Shown piece by piece: positions 29,758-46,210 of a stretch of DNA of 64,000 bases (position 1 is the stretch's first letter; every line of letters begins with the position of its first letter). Location: positions 124,001 through 188,000 of the forward strand of contig NZ_CABVHY010000009.1 of NCBI RefSeq assembly GCF_902497875.1, given 5' to 3'. Made by a program: the position numbers and the translations under genes. This stretch comes from Pseudomonas fluorescens (lineage in GTDB: Bacteria; Pseudomonadota; Gammaproteobacteria; Pseudomonadales; Pseudomonadaceae). Below the pieces are notes generated by a model. That model saw nothing but the letters and a program-made list of their open reading frames with translations, had not been told where the DNA came from and did not search any database.

Positions 29758-30465
29758 TCAGCGGCGATTCGCCCAACGCAGGCGCAGCCACTCAAGGTCT
29801 TCAGGCCGGGTGACTTTGATGTTGTCAGCGCGGCCTTCGATCAGGCGCGGTGCCAGGCCGGCCCACTCCATGGCCGAAGCCTCATCGGTGATGGTCACAT
29901 CCGCCACCAGACTGTCGGCCAGGGCTCGATGCAATGCGCCGAGACGAAACATCTGCGGTGTATAGGCTTGCCAGATCAGACTGCGATCAACGGTTTCCAG
30001 CACTCGGCCGTGTTTGTCGACGCGTTTCAGAGTGTCGCGGGCAGGAACCGCCAGTAACCCGCCGACGGGGTCGTCCGCCAGTTCGATCAACAACTTGTCC
30101 AGATCGTCGCGCGCCAGATTCGGCCGCGCGGCATCGTGGACCAGCACCCAATCCTCATCGGCAGCGCCCTGGGCGTGCAGATGCAGCAACGCATTGAGCA
30201 CCGAACCCGAGCGTTCCTGGCCACCTTCCACCCGCTGAATGCGCGGGTCACTGGCGCAGACCAGGTTTGACCAATAAGGATCATCGACAGCAAGACTGAC
30301 CACCAAACCTTTCAGGGTCGGATGATCGAGGAAACAGCCCAGGCTGTGTTCGAGAATAGTGCGCCCGCCCAGTTGCAAGTATTGCTTGGGACGGTCCGCG
30401 GCCATACGGGCACCGACGCCCGCGGCAGGAATAACGGCCCAGAAGGCCGGTAACGACTGGATCAT
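29758..30465 (-). CDS. ispD: IspD, 2-C-methyl-D-erythritol 4-phosphate cytidylyltransferase
   Basis: 235-residue MEP-pathway enzyme that couples CTP to methylerythritol phosphate. The nucleotide-binding motif AVIPAAGVGARMAADRPKQYLQLGGRTILEH and the DAARPN motif are intact. It overlaps ftsB by four bases (ATGA), the usual ftsB-ispD pair. Unlike in E. coli, ispF is not adjacent but about 3.3 kb away, as in P. aeruginosa. Confidence 0.95.
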   Translation of the reverse strand: MIQSLPAFWAVIPAAGVGARMAADRPKQYLQLGGRTILEHSLGCFLDHPTLKGLVVSLAVDDPYWSNLVCASDPRIQRVEGGQERSGSVLNALLHLHAQGAADEDWVLVHDAARPNLARDDLDKLLIELADDPVGGLLAVPARDTLKRVDKHGRVLETVDRSLIWQAYTPQMFRLGALHRALADSLVADVTITDEASAMEWAGLAPRLIEGRADNIKVTRPEDLEWLRLRWANRR

Positions 30466-30740
30466 TGGGCCAACTGGTAGAGGGTTTCACCCTCCTTGAC
30501 CATACCCAACTCATGGCGAGCCCGCTCTTCAACGGTCTCCATGCCTTTTTTCAGCTCCGCTACCTCAGCGTCGAGCACGCGATTGCGCTCCAGCAAGCCC
30601 TCGTTTTCGGCATGTTGATCGGCAATTTGCTGAGTCAGATCAGCCACCTGCGCCAGACTGCCATTTCCCACCCACAGGCGGTACTGCAGGCCAGCCAGCA
30701 GCAAGAGCAGGATGAGAAACAACCAATTGGGACTGCGCAT
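30462..30740 (-). CDS. ftsB: FtsB, cell division protein
   Basis: 92-residue bitopic inner-membrane protein of the FtsQ-FtsL-FtsB divisome complex. A membrane helix spans about residues 5-20, followed by a periplasmic coiled coil rich in Glu/Gln/Leu (about 28-70). It is translationally coupled to ispD. Upstream is eno, as in many Gammaproteobacteria. Confidence 0.93.
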   Translation of the reverse strand: MRSPNWLFLILLLLLAGLQYRLWVGNGSLAQVADLTQQIADQHAENEGLLERNRVLDAEVAELKKGMETVEERARHELGMVKEGETLYQLAQ

Positions 30741-30906
30741 CGAATATCGGGATTCCAGTGAAAAAAGACAGCCATGCCAACCACTTTGAAACGACTGATA
30801 GCACGAAGCCTGGAAAACCAGGCTTGTGCTTATAAGGCATCAGATTAGTGGCAAATTCATCGCTGTAGCGATTTTCCCGACACAATCCGGTGTCTTTTTA
30901 CCATGT

Positions 30907-30989
30907 GGTGCCCTGCCTCACCAATGCGCTCCTCTTTTGACGGCAACAGGCACCGTCAAAAAGGAGCAGTGTTGGTGAGGCAGGGCACC
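30907..30989. repeat. long imperfect hairpin immediately after eno
   Basis: Outer arms 30907-30924 and 30972-30989 are 18 bases and exactly complementary (GGTGCCCTGCCTCACCAA). After a small internal loop, GCTCC...TTTTGACGG pairs with CCGTCAAAA-GGAGC. The loop is about nine bases (30944-30952). It begins three bases after the eno stop on the minus strand and has no following T-run. Confidence 0.8.
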
Positions 30990-30992
30990 TTA

Positions 30993-32423
<1,431 letters not shown>

Positions 32424-32441
32424 TTACCGGAGAAATCAGAG

Positions 32442-34944
<2,503 letters not shown>

Positions 34945-35195
34945 TTAAAGCGGTCAGAGCCGCCGGGGAAAGCGAAGGAAGGCCGAAGCCCCCGATCACC
35001 TGCATTAATTACAGTGCATCTTTCGAAAAACTGCTGCGTTGGAACAGATCGGTACAGAAAACCGATACGGTACGCGCTACACATTTTTTGAGAATCGCCC
35101 AGCAAAGACTGCTTGGTAATCGGCAACTGCTGCAATTCTGGTGAATCCACAGAAGTTGTATCAAGAAGGGAGCGTAGTCTACCGGAAAGCCCCTT

Positions 35196-36533
35196 TCAGC
35201 TCAAACCTTGATCGCTCGTCGGTAACTGCCAATGCAATCGCCAGCATTCATCGGCACTTGTATCCAGTCCCGGGAGGTTCGCCACGGCCAGTAATTGCTC
35301 GCCGCGGTACAGCAGCGGCAATCTGCCGCGGGCGAACAATGGCAGGCCGCTTTCGTTGAGCAAGCGCTTCAGGTCCCGATGACCACGGCCAGGCAACTGC
35401 ATGACTTCGCCGCCCTGGCGATAGCGTACCTGCAAGGGACCTTCAGGGATTGTGCCACTGAGGCGCAGCTGGCCGTTACCGGGCAATGGCAGAGGGGTCG
35501 CCGGGTCTGGCCAGCCCGGCACCGGCTCTACCGCCTGCAGCCAACCGCCGGACAGCCACCAGACTCGCCCGCCGGCCCGGTGCAACTCGCCGTCGGCCAG
35601 ACGCCAGATCGGTCGTGCATCGTCGGCTGCGTCGCGCAAATCCTCCCAACTCGCCCAATGATCGCTGTCCGGTAGCCGCGTCCGCGCCGTAAGCCAGTGA
35701 CTCAGCGCATTGCGCTGGCGAGCGGTGGAGAGTTTTGCAAGGGACGCCAGCTCCAGAGACGGAACCCCCAGCCAATCGAAATCACTGATTGCGCCCGCCT
35801 GGGCCAGATCGATTTGTGCCAATTCATCGAGCAACGCCTGTGCTTCGCTCAAGTGCGAGGCACTGCGGGCCATCGTCGCCACCGCTTGCGGCCAGCGCTC
35901 GGTCAATACCGGAAACACCTGATGCCGCAGGTAATTGCGCGAGAATTGCCGGTCCTGGTTTGAAGGATCTTCAATCCAGCTCAACTGATGTTCGGTCGCG
36001 TAGGCCTCAAGCTCGGCGCGCGTGACATCAAGCAACGGCCGCAGCAGACGCCCCCGACCCAATGGACGCACACTCGGCATCCCCGACAAGCCCCTCACCC
36101 CGGCCCCGCGCATTAACCGAAACAACAGGGTTTCCGCCTGATCGTCACGGTGCTGGGCCGTCAGCAGCACTTCACTGGGTCCGGTGGTCGCTTTGAACGC
36201 GTCATAACGCGCATCCCGGGCGGCACGCTCAAGGCTGGCACCAGGCCGGACCTGAACACGAACCACCTGCAGCGGCACGCCCAAGGCATCACAGACCGAC
36301 TGACAATGCTCCGGCCACGCATCGGCCACAGCCTGAAGGCCGTGGTGGACATGGATAGCGGTCAGCATCGGAAGTGATTCGGTTTTCGCGAGTTGCGCGA
36401 GAAGGTGCAGCAGAACGGTGGAGTCGAGGCCGCCGGAGAAGGCGATGCGCCAGGTCGGGGCGTTGCGCCAGAGGGCCAGTCTTTGAAGCAGACTGGTAGA
36501 AAGATCGGTGCCGCCGGACTTGAATTGACTCAT
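35196..36533 (-). CDS. tilS: TilS, tRNA-Ile lysidine synthetase
   Basis: 445-residue ATP enzyme that converts C34 of tRNA-Ile(CAU) to lysidine, needed for reading AUA codons. The PP-loop SGGLDS is at 33-38, HVHHGLQ and TAQHRDDQAETLLFRLMRGAG form the catalytic core, and the C-terminal TilS domains continue to residue 445. I use the ATG at 36533; a TTG at 36551 is possible. It is separated from accA upstream by a REPIN, so co-transcription with accA is uncertain. Confidence 0.95.
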   Translation of the reverse strand: MSQFKSGGTDLSTSLLQRLALWRNAPTWRIAFSGGLDSTVLLHLLAQLAKTESLPMLTAIHVHHGLQAVADAWPEHCQSVCDALGVPLQVVRVQVRPGASLERAARDARYDAFKATTGPSEVLLTAQHRDDQAETLLFRLMRGAGVRGLSGMPSVRPLGRGRLLRPLLDVTRAELEAYATEHQLSWIEDPSNQDRQFSRNYLRHQVFPVLTERWPQAVATMARSASHLSEAQALLDELAQIDLAQAGAISDFDWLGVPSLELASLAKLSTARQRNALSHWLTARTRLPDSDHWASWEDLRDAADDARPIWRLADGELHRAGGRVWWLSGGWLQAVEPVPGWPDPATPLPLPGNGQLRLSGTIPEGPLQVRYRQGGEVMQLPGRGHRDLKRLLNESGLPLFARGRLPLLYRGEQLLAVANLPGLDTSADECWRLHWQLPTSDQGLS

Positions 36534-36573
36534 TGCAGAGTACCGCCACAAATCTGGAGCAAAATCACAATAC

Positions 36574-36665
36574 CTGTGGGAGCGAGCTTGCTCGCGATAG
36601 CGGCCTTACATTCAACACCAATGCTGTCTGTCAGATGGCCATCGCGAGCAAGCTCGCTCCCACAG
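36574..36665. repeat. REPIN between accA and tilS
   Basis: Inverted REP pair: CTGTGGGAGCGAGCTTGCTC at 36574 and its complement at 36641-36665, perfectly inverted over 25 bases, with a 42-base spacer. The right arm ends four bases before the accA stop codon (36670), so the pair fills the accA-tilS gap. Confidence 0.88.
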
Positions 36666-36669
36666 TAGA

Positions 36670-37617
36670 TCAGAGACCGTAGCTCATCAGGCGCTCGTAA
36701 CGACGGGCCAGCAGCGCTTCGTTGTCGAAGTTCTTCAGCATCGCCAGCTGCGAGCTGAGCTCGGCACGGATCGATGCCGCCGCAGCGGCCGGATTACGGT
36801 GCGCGCCGCCCAGTGGCTCGCTGATGACCTTGTCGACGATGCCCAGGCCTTTCAAGCGCTCGGCAGTGATGCCCATGGCTTCGGCGGCATCCGGGGCCTT
36901 TTCGGCGGTTTTCCACAGAATCGAGGCGCAACCTTCAGGCGAGATCACCGCGTAGGTCGAGTATTGCAGCATGTTCAGTTGATCGCAGACACCGATCGCC
37001 AGTGCGCCGCCGGAACCACCCTCACCGATCACGGTAGCGATGATTGGGGTTTTCAGACGGGCCATGACCCGCAGGTTCCAGGCAATCGCTTCGCTCTGGT
37101 TGCGCTCTTCGGCGTCAATACCCGGGTATGCGCCCGGCGTGTCGATGAAGGTCAGGATCGGCATCTTGAAACGCTCGGCCATTTCCATCAGGCGGCAAGC
37201 CTTGCGATAGCCTTCCGGACGGGGCATGCCGAAGTTGCGGCGAACCTTCTCGCGCACTTCGCGGCCTTTCTGGTGACCGATAATCATTACCGGCTGGTCG
37301 TCCAGACGAGCAACGCCACCCACAATGGCGGCATCGTCGGAAAAGTGCCGATCGCCGTGCAGCTCATCGAACTCGGTGAAGATATGCTCGATGTAATCCA
37401 GGGTGTACGGGCGTCGCGGGTGACGCGCCAGGCGCGCGATCTGCCAGCTGGTCAACTTGCCGAAGATGTCCTCGGTGAGCGTGCTGCTCTTGTCTTGCAG
37501 ACGAGAGATTTCATCGCCGATATTCAGCGAATTGTCATTACCGACCAAGCGCAACTCTTCGATCTTGGCTTGCAGGTCGGCGATCGGCTGTTCGAAATCA
37601 AGAAAATTCGGGTTCAT
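36670..37617 (-). CDS. accA: AccA, acetyl-CoA carboxylase carboxyltransferase alpha subunit
   Basis: 315-residue subunit that, with AccD, transfers CO2 from biotin to acetyl-CoA, the committed step of fatty acid synthesis. [18 protein letters not shown] is the usual N-terminus; [35 protein letters not shown] and [16 protein letters not shown] are the core motifs. The ATG at 37617 is chosen by homology over an upstream in-frame start at 37644. It lies 153 bases from dnaE on the same strand. Confidence 0.97.
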   Translation of the reverse strand: MNPNFLDFEQPIADLQAKIEELRLVGNDNSLNIGDEISRLQDKSSTLTEDIFGKLTSWQIARLARHPRRPYTLDYIEHIFTEFDELHGDRHFSDDAAIVGGVARLDDQPVMIIGHQKGREVREKVRRNFGMPRPEGYRKACRLMEMAERFKMPILTFIDTPGAYPGIDAEERNQSEAIAWNLRVMARLKTPIIATVIGEGGSGGALAIGVCDQLNMLQYSTYAVISPEGCASILWKTAEKAPDAAEAMGITAERLKGLGIVDKVISEPLGGAHRNPAAAAASIRAELSSQLAMLKNFDNEALLARRYERLMSYGL

Positions 37618-37770
37618 AGGCGTCCGTCTTGGGTCGACGTCCAAGGGAGCTTGGGCCGGCCGGTTGTCTATTCGCGCCCTACCTTAAGGGACAGGCGCGT
37701 TCAGGTCGAGATTAAAAATTCAGGTCGAGATCAGGCACGCATTTATATAGAGAGAAATGACACCTGACCG

Positions 37771-41292
<3,522 letters not shown>

Positions 41293-41340
41293 AGTGATCC
41301 TGTGTGAATTCGAAAACGACAAGGCCCGGAAATCCGGCAC

Positions 41341-41463
41341 TTTAAAGCTACTCCGCTTGGTAATACTGCGTTGAACAGAGGCTCGAAATGCTCATTGACA
41401 GCTGTCAACTCCGCTTTCTCGCCTCTGTTCGCCTTGTCTTACCTGCGCTCGTTACGCTTTAAA
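41341..41463. repeat. concentric palindrome between rnhB and dnaE
   Basis: Three inverted pairs share one centre near 41401.5: TTGACAGCTGTCAA (41395-41408), GAACAGAGGC (41373-41382)/GCCTCTGTTC (41421-41430), and TTTAAAGC (41341-41348)/GCTTTAAA (41456-41463). The segments between the arms show further partial complementarity. It fills most of the 216-base rnhB-dnaE gap; no coding frame is seen here. Confidence 0.65.
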
Positions 41464-41508
41464 GCAGCCGGATTGTACCGGGCCCTGAGCAAAACATCAG
41501 CCTGTTGA

Positions 41509-42150
41509 CTAAACCTTGATCAAACCTTCGAGGGCCTCATAAGCCAACCGCACCGGAGCGAAAGAGCGTCGATGAATCGGCGTCGGGCCCAGGCGGGCCA
41601 AGGCCTCCAGGTGTACCGGAGTCGGATAGCCCTTGTGCCCGCCGATACCGTAACCCGGGTAAATCAATTCGAAAGCCGCCATTTCACGGTCACGGCTGAC
41701 TTTGGCCAGGATCGAAGCCGCGGCGATTGCCGGCACCTTGCCATCACCCTGAATGACCGCTTCAGCACGCATCGCCAGCTTCGGGCAACGATTGCCATCG
41801 ATCATCGCCAGTTTCGGCGTGATGCTCAGCCCTTCCACAGCGCGCTGCATGGCCAGCATGGTGGCATGCAGAATGTTCAGCTCGTCGATTTCCTCGACTT
41901 CGGCGCGAGCGATACACCAGCTCAGGGCTTTTTCGCAGATTTCGTCGTAAAGCTTCTCGCGGCGGGCTTCAGTGAGCTTCTTCGAGTCGTTGAGGCCGAG
42001 AATCGGCCGGCGCGGATCAAGAATTACCGCTGCTGTCACCACGGCACCGCACAACGGGCCGCGACCGACCTCATCGACACCTGCAACCAGATCTTCAGCG
42101 TCGGCGACCAAGGTAAAATCCAACCCCATCTGCATCTTTATCTTACTCAT
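41509..42150 (-). CDS. rnhB: RnhB, ribonuclease HII
   Basis: 213-residue nuclease that removes ribonucleotides and RNA primers from DNA. The catalytic [12 protein letters not shown] gives Asp26/Glu27; later Asp residues are in MIDGNRCP and SRDREM. The ATG at 42150 overlaps the lpxB stop by four bases (ATGA). In-frame ATGs at 42135 and 42129 are alternatives. It is last in the long envelope block before the palindromic gap. Confidence 0.95.
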   Translation of the reverse strand: MSKIKMQMGLDFTLVADAEDLVAGVDEVGRGPLCGAVVTAAVILDPRRPILGLNDSKKLTEARREKLYDEICEKALSWCIARAEVEEIDELNILHATMLAMQRAVEGLSITPKLAMIDGNRCPKLAMRAEAVIQGDGKVPAIAAASILAKVSRDREMAAFELIYPGYGIGGHKGYPTPVHLEALARLGPTPIHRRSFAPVRLAYEALEGLIKV

Positions 42151-43277
42151 TGTAGTGTGCCGACCAGCTTCAGTACCGCCTCAGCGGCCTGATTCGAGGC
42201 ATCGCGACGCAATGTCCGGTGGATCTGGTCGAAGCCTCTGGTTTGCTCTTCTCCGTCTTCGATCAACGGCGATAACGTCAGCGCCAGGGCCTCGGCAGTT
42301 GCATCGTCCTGCAACAACTCGGGCACCAGCAGACGCTGTGCCAGCAAGTTGGGCAATGAGATGTAGGGGCTTTTGACCATGCGTTTGAGAATCCAGAACG
42401 TCAGCGGCGCGAGGCGATAAGCAACCACCATCGGCCGCTTGTACAGCAGGGCTTCCAGGGTCGCGGTGCCAGAGGCAATCAGAACTGCGTCGCAGGCGGC
42501 AAGTGCCTGGTGGGAGCGGCCGTCGAGCAGGGTCAGCGGCAAGTCGCGGCCGGCCAGCAACTCTTCGAGCTGCGCGCGGCGCTCGGGACTGGCGCAGGGC
42601 ATGACAAACCGCACGCCCGGACGCAAGGCTCGCAGGCGCTCGGCGGCATCGAGAAACAGCCCACCGAGCCGGCCGACTTCCCCACCACGACTCCCTGGCA
42701 TCAATGCCACCAGTGGGCCGGCGGGTAATCCGAGTTCGGCACGAGCCGCGGCACGATCCGCTTGCAGCGGGATCGCATCGGCCAGGGAGTGCCCGACAAA
42801 ACGCACCGGCACGCCCTGCTCTTCGTAGAATTTCGCCTCGAACGGAAACAGCGTCAGCATCAGATCGCAGCCTTCGCGGATCTTCAGCACGCGTTTCTGA
42901 CGCCAGGCCCAGACTGACGGGCTGACGTAATGTACGGTCTTGATCCCGGCCTGACGCAGTTTGAGTTCAATATTGAGGGTGAAGTCCGGTGCATCGATAC
43001 CGATGAATACATCCGGCTTTTCGGCGATCAGTGTCTTGATCAGCTTTTTGCGCCGAGCCAGCAGCTCGCGTAAACGCCCCAGAACCTCGACCAGCCCCAT
43101 GACGGCCAGGCGCTCCATCGGAAAATAGGAGGTCAAGCCTTCGGCTTGCATCAGCGGGCCGCCGACTCCAATGAATTCAACAGAGGGATGCCGGGCTTTG
43201 AGCGAGCGCATCAACCCCGCGCCGAGAATATCGCCGGAAGCCTCGCCAGCCACCAGTGCAACACGCAAAGTGGCCAT
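42147..43277 (-). CDS. lpxB: LpxB, lipid-A-disaccharide synthase
   Basis: 376-residue GT19 glycosyltransferase at the inner membrane that joins UDP-diacylglucosamine and lipid X. The start [18 protein letters not shown] and motifs [35 protein letters not shown] and [13 protein letters not shown] are complete. It starts two bases after the lpxA stop and overlaps rnhB. Confidence 0.97.
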   Translation of the reverse strand: MATLRVALVAGEASGDILGAGLMRSLKARHPSVEFIGVGGPLMQAEGLTSYFPMERLAVMGLVEVLGRLRELLARRKKLIKTLIAEKPDVFIGIDAPDFTLNIELKLRQAGIKTVHYVSPSVWAWRQKRVLKIREGCDLMLTLFPFEAKFYEEQGVPVRFVGHSLADAIPLQADRAAARAELGLPAGPLVALMPGSRGGEVGRLGGLFLDAAERLRALRPGVRFVMPCASPERRAQLEELLAGRDLPLTLLDGRSHQALAACDAVLIASGTATLEALLYKRPMVVAYRLAPLTFWILKRMVKSPYISLPNLLAQRLLVPELLQDDATAEALALTLSPLIEDGEEQTRGFDQIHRTLRRDASNQAAEAVLKLVGTLQ

Positions 43278-43279
43278 GA

Positions 43280-44056
43280 CTAACGAGTAATGCCGCGAGT
43301 CGAAGACTGGATCGAATCACGGAACACTGCGACTTCGGGAAACTGTACAGACGACTCAGCCAGCTCAGCCAACGCCTGATCGACAGTCAGCCCCTGGCGG
43401 TAAACCACCTTGTAGGCACGACGCAGGGCATGGATAGCGTCTTCGCTGAAACCACGCCGGCGCATGCCTTCGAAGTTCATGCTGCGGGCCTCGGCAGGGT
43501 TGCCGAATACTGTGACGTAAGCCGGGACATCCTTGCCGATGGCGGTACCCATGCCGGAAAAGCTGTGGGCGCCGATATGGCAGTATTGGTGAACCAGGGT
43601 AAAACCGGAGAGGATTGCCCAGTCTTGAACGTGCACATGGCCAGCCAACGCAGTGTTGTTGACCAGAATGCAGTGGTTGCCGATGACGCTGTCGTGACCG
43701 ATGTGGGCATAGGCCATGATCAGATTGTGATCGCCCAGGGTCGTTTCGGCACGATCCTGGATGGTCCCACGGTGAATCGTCACGCCTTCGCGAATGACGT
43801 TATGGTCACCAATCACCAGACGGGTTTCTTCGCCTTTGTATTTCAGATCGGGCGTGTCCTCACCTACCGAGGAAAACTGGTAGATGCGGTTGTGCTTACC
43901 GATTCGGGTCGGGCCCTTGAGAATCACATGCGGCCCGATCACTGTACCCTCGCCGATTTCCACACCAGCGCCGACGATCGACCAAGGGCCGACCTCGACG
44001 TCGTCGGCCAGAACGGCCGTCGGATCGATGATTGCGCGAGGGTCAATCAAACTCAT
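43280..44056 (-). CDS. lpxA: LpxA, UDP-N-acetylglucosamine acyltransferase
   Basis: 258-residue trimeric left-handed beta-helix enzyme, the first step of lipid A synthesis, using a hydroxyacyl-ACP. Hexapeptide repeats run from about residue 5 to 185; the catalytic His lies in [13 protein letters not shown]. It overlaps the fabZ stop by four bases (ATGA). Confidence 0.97.
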   Translation of the reverse strand: MSLIDPRAIIDPTAVLADDVEVGPWSIVGAGVEIGEGTVIGPHVILKGPTRIGKHNRIYQFSSVGEDTPDLKYKGEETRLVIGDHNVIREGVTIHRGTIQDRAETTLGDHNLIMAYAHIGHDSVIGNHCILVNNTALAGHVHVQDWAILSGFTLVHQYCHIGAHSFSGMGTAIGKDVPAYVTVFGNPAEARSMNFEGMRRRGFSEDAIHALRRAYKVVYRQGLTVDQALAELAESSVQFPEVAVFRDSIQSSTRGITR

Positions 44057-44493
44057 AGTTTGCGTTCCGCGCAGATGATTTCAGCAGAGCAGACTGGCTT
44101 GCCGTCGACCGAAGCCCGGCATTCGAACTTCCAGATCTGACGCTTGCAGCTCAAGAATGTGGCTTCGAGTATGAGCTGGTCACCTGGCGTTACCGGCTGG
44201 CGGAAGCGCAGCTTGTCGGAACCGACGAAGTAGTAAAGGGTGCCATCGGCAGGCTTCACATCCAGCATCTTGAAACCAAGGATTCCGGCAGCCTGAGCCA
44301 TCGCTTCGATGATCAGCACGCCCGGCATGATCGGATGCGCCGGGAAGTGACCATTGAAGAAAGGTTCGTTGATGCTGACATTCTTGTAGGCACGAATGTA
44401 CTTGGCCTCAACATTCAGCTCCGCTACACGATCCACCAGCAGGAACGGATAACGGTGGGGCAGGTATTCGCGAATCTCGTTGATGTCCATCAT
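44053..44493 (-). CDS. fabZ: FabZ, 3-hydroxyacyl-ACP dehydratase
   Basis: 146-residue hot-dog-fold dehydratase of fatty acid elongation. The catalytic His is in [26 protein letters not shown], which also holds the Glu. Two consecutive ATGs open the frame (44493 and 44490); neither has a strong ribosome binding site. It sits between lpxD and lpxA as usual; FabZ and LpxA/LpxD compete for the same hydroxyacyl-ACP. Confidence 0.96.
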   Translation of the reverse strand: MMDINEIREYLPHRYPFLLVDRVAELNVEAKYIRAYKNVSINEPFFNGHFPAHPIMPGVLIIEAMAQAAGILGFKMLDVKPADGTLYYFVGSDKLRFRQPVTPGDQLILEATFLSCKRQIWKFECRASVDGKPVCSAEIICAERKL

Positions 44494-44602
44494 TTCGGGG
44501 GGAAGCCTGTAGTAAAGATTGGGAGTGCGCGTTTGACGCGCACTCCTCTAGCAAATCAAGGAGGCAGTCTAGCGGCTGTGCACACTTGATATGGAAATGG
44601 TA

Positions 44603-45658
44603 TCAGCCATCTGATGAAGCATTACCGCCAGGGGTCACGTCCCCTACACGCTTTTCCAGTTGTCGCAGACGTCGCGCGATGTCGTCGAGCTGACGGATGC
44701 GTGCCGCGCTTTTGCGCCATTCGGCAGCCGGTTGCATTGCTGTACCGGATGAATAGGAGCCCGGCTCGGTGATCGAGTGGGTGACCATGGTCATCCCGGT
44801 CAGGAACACGTTGTCGCAAATTTCGATGTGCCCAACCAGCCCTACGCCACCGGCGAGCATGCAGTGCTTGCCGATTTTGGTGCTGCCGGAAATCCCCACG
44901 CACGCCGCCATGGCGGTGTGATCACCGACCTGAACGTTGTGAGCGATCTGAATCTGGTTATCGAGTTTCACCCCATTGCCAATCACGGTATCGGCCAACG
45001 CACCGCGGTCGATGGCGGTATTCACGCCAATCTCCACATCGTCACCGATCAATACACCACCGATCTGGGCAATTTTCTGCCAGACGCCTTTCTCGTTGGC
45101 AAAGCCGAAGCCTTCACCGCCGAGCACCGCGCCGGACTGAATGACCACTCGTTTGCCGATTCGCACGTCGTGGTACAGCGTTACCCGCGGAGCCAGCCAG
45201 CCGTCTTCGCCGATTTCACAACGGGCTCCGACAAAACAGTGGGCTCCGACCGCAACGCCAGCGCCAATCCGTGCAGCGCTTTCAATCACCGCAAAGGCAC
45301 CGATGCTCGCCGCCGGATCGATCACCGCGTCCTCGGCCACGACTGCCGTCGGATGAATGCCGGCACTGGCCTTGGGCTTGGGGTCGAACAGGTGGGAAAT
45401 CCGCGCGTAGGCAAGGTACGGGTCGGCCACCACCAGTGCATCACCGACAAAATCTTCAGCGTCAGCGGCCTTCAGCATCACGGCTGCGGCCCGGCTGCCG
45501 GTCAGGTATTTGCGGTATTGGGGGTTTGCCAGAAAACTCAACTGAGCTGGGCCAGCCTCCTGCAAAGTGGCTAGCCCAGTAATTTCCTTCTCCGGGTCGC
45601 CACGTAACGTGGCGCCGAGGAACTCGGCCAACTGGCCGAGCTTCATAGTCGCGGCCAT
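44603..45658 (-). CDS. lpxD: LpxD, UDP-3-O-(3-hydroxyacyl)glucosamine N-acyltransferase
   Basis: 351-residue trimeric acyltransferase, third step of lipid A synthesis. The N-terminal uridine-binding domain contains [23 protein letters not shown], hexapeptide repeats fill about 100-300, and the catalytic His is in [15 protein letters not shown]. An in-frame ATG at 45646 is an alternative start. It starts three bases after the skp stop; a 109-base gap separates it from fabZ. Confidence 0.96.
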   Translation of the reverse strand: MAATMKLGQLAEFLGATLRGDPEKEITGLATLQEAGPAQLSFLANPQYRKYLTGSRAAAVMLKAADAEDFVGDALVVADPYLAYARISHLFDPKPKASAGIHPTAVVAEDAVIDPAASIGAFAVIESAARIGAGVAVGAHCFVGARCEIGEDGWLAPRVTLYHDVRIGKRVVIQSGAVLGGEGFGFANEKGVWQKIAQIGGVLIGDDVEIGVNTAIDRGALADTVIGNGVKLDNQIQIAHNVQVGDHTAMAACVGISGSTKIGKHCMLAGGVGLVGHIEICDNVFLTGMTMVTHSITEPGSYSSGTAMQPAAEWRKSAARIRQLDDIARRLRQLEKRVGDVTPGGNASSDG

Positions 45659-45661
45659 GGT

Positions 45662-46165
45662 TTACTTCAGCTGATTCATGCGCTCGATAACCTGGCGCGT
45701 GATGTCGTACTGAGGCTTGACATCAATCACTGCGCCACGCTCGAAGACCAGGTCAAATGCACCTTTCTTGATGACTTCTTCCACAGCGCTGTCCAGTTTC
45801 GGCTTGAGCTGCTTCAGCATTTCACGGTCGGCAACAGCTTTGGCTTCGTTCAGTTCCTTGGACTGGAACTGGAAGTCACGAGCCTTTTGCTTGAACTCAA
45901 GCTCAAGGCGCTCACGCTCGCCCTGAGCCATCTTGTCGCCACCACTGACCAGACGATCCTGGATGCCTTTGGCGCTGCTTTCCAGGCTTTTCAGCTTGCT
46001 CAGCTGCGGGCCGAATTTCTTCTCGGCATCCACGGCGTATTTTTTCGCCGCATTGGATTCCAGCAGTGCCATTTGATAGTTCAGCACTGCGATTTTCATG
46101 TCGGCAAATACCGGGGTCGCTACCAGGACAGTCGCCAGGAGAACCAATTGAGTCAACTTACGCAC
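45662..46165 (-). CDS. skp: Skp/OmpH periplasmic chaperone
   Basis: 167-residue periplasmic chaperone that carries unfolded outer-membrane proteins to the Bam machine. The signal peptide MRKLTQLVLLATVLVATPVFA is followed by a short beta strand (DMKIAVLNYQMALLES) and long charged helices that form the trimer's arms. The start codon is GTG with AGGAG eight bases upstream. It lies 45 bases after bamA on the same strand. Confidence 0.93.
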   Translation of the reverse strand: MRKLTQLVLLATVLVATPVFADMKIAVLNYQMALLESNAAKKYAVDAEKKFGPQLSKLKSLESSAKGIQDRLVSGGDKMAQGERERLELEFKQKARDFQFQSKELNEAKAVADREMLKQLKPKLDSAVEEVIKKGAFDLVFERGAVIDVKPQYDITRQVIERMNQLK

Positions 46166-46210
46166 GATGCACTCCTACAAAATCCATTGTCGTTATCTTG
46201 GGTCAGACTA

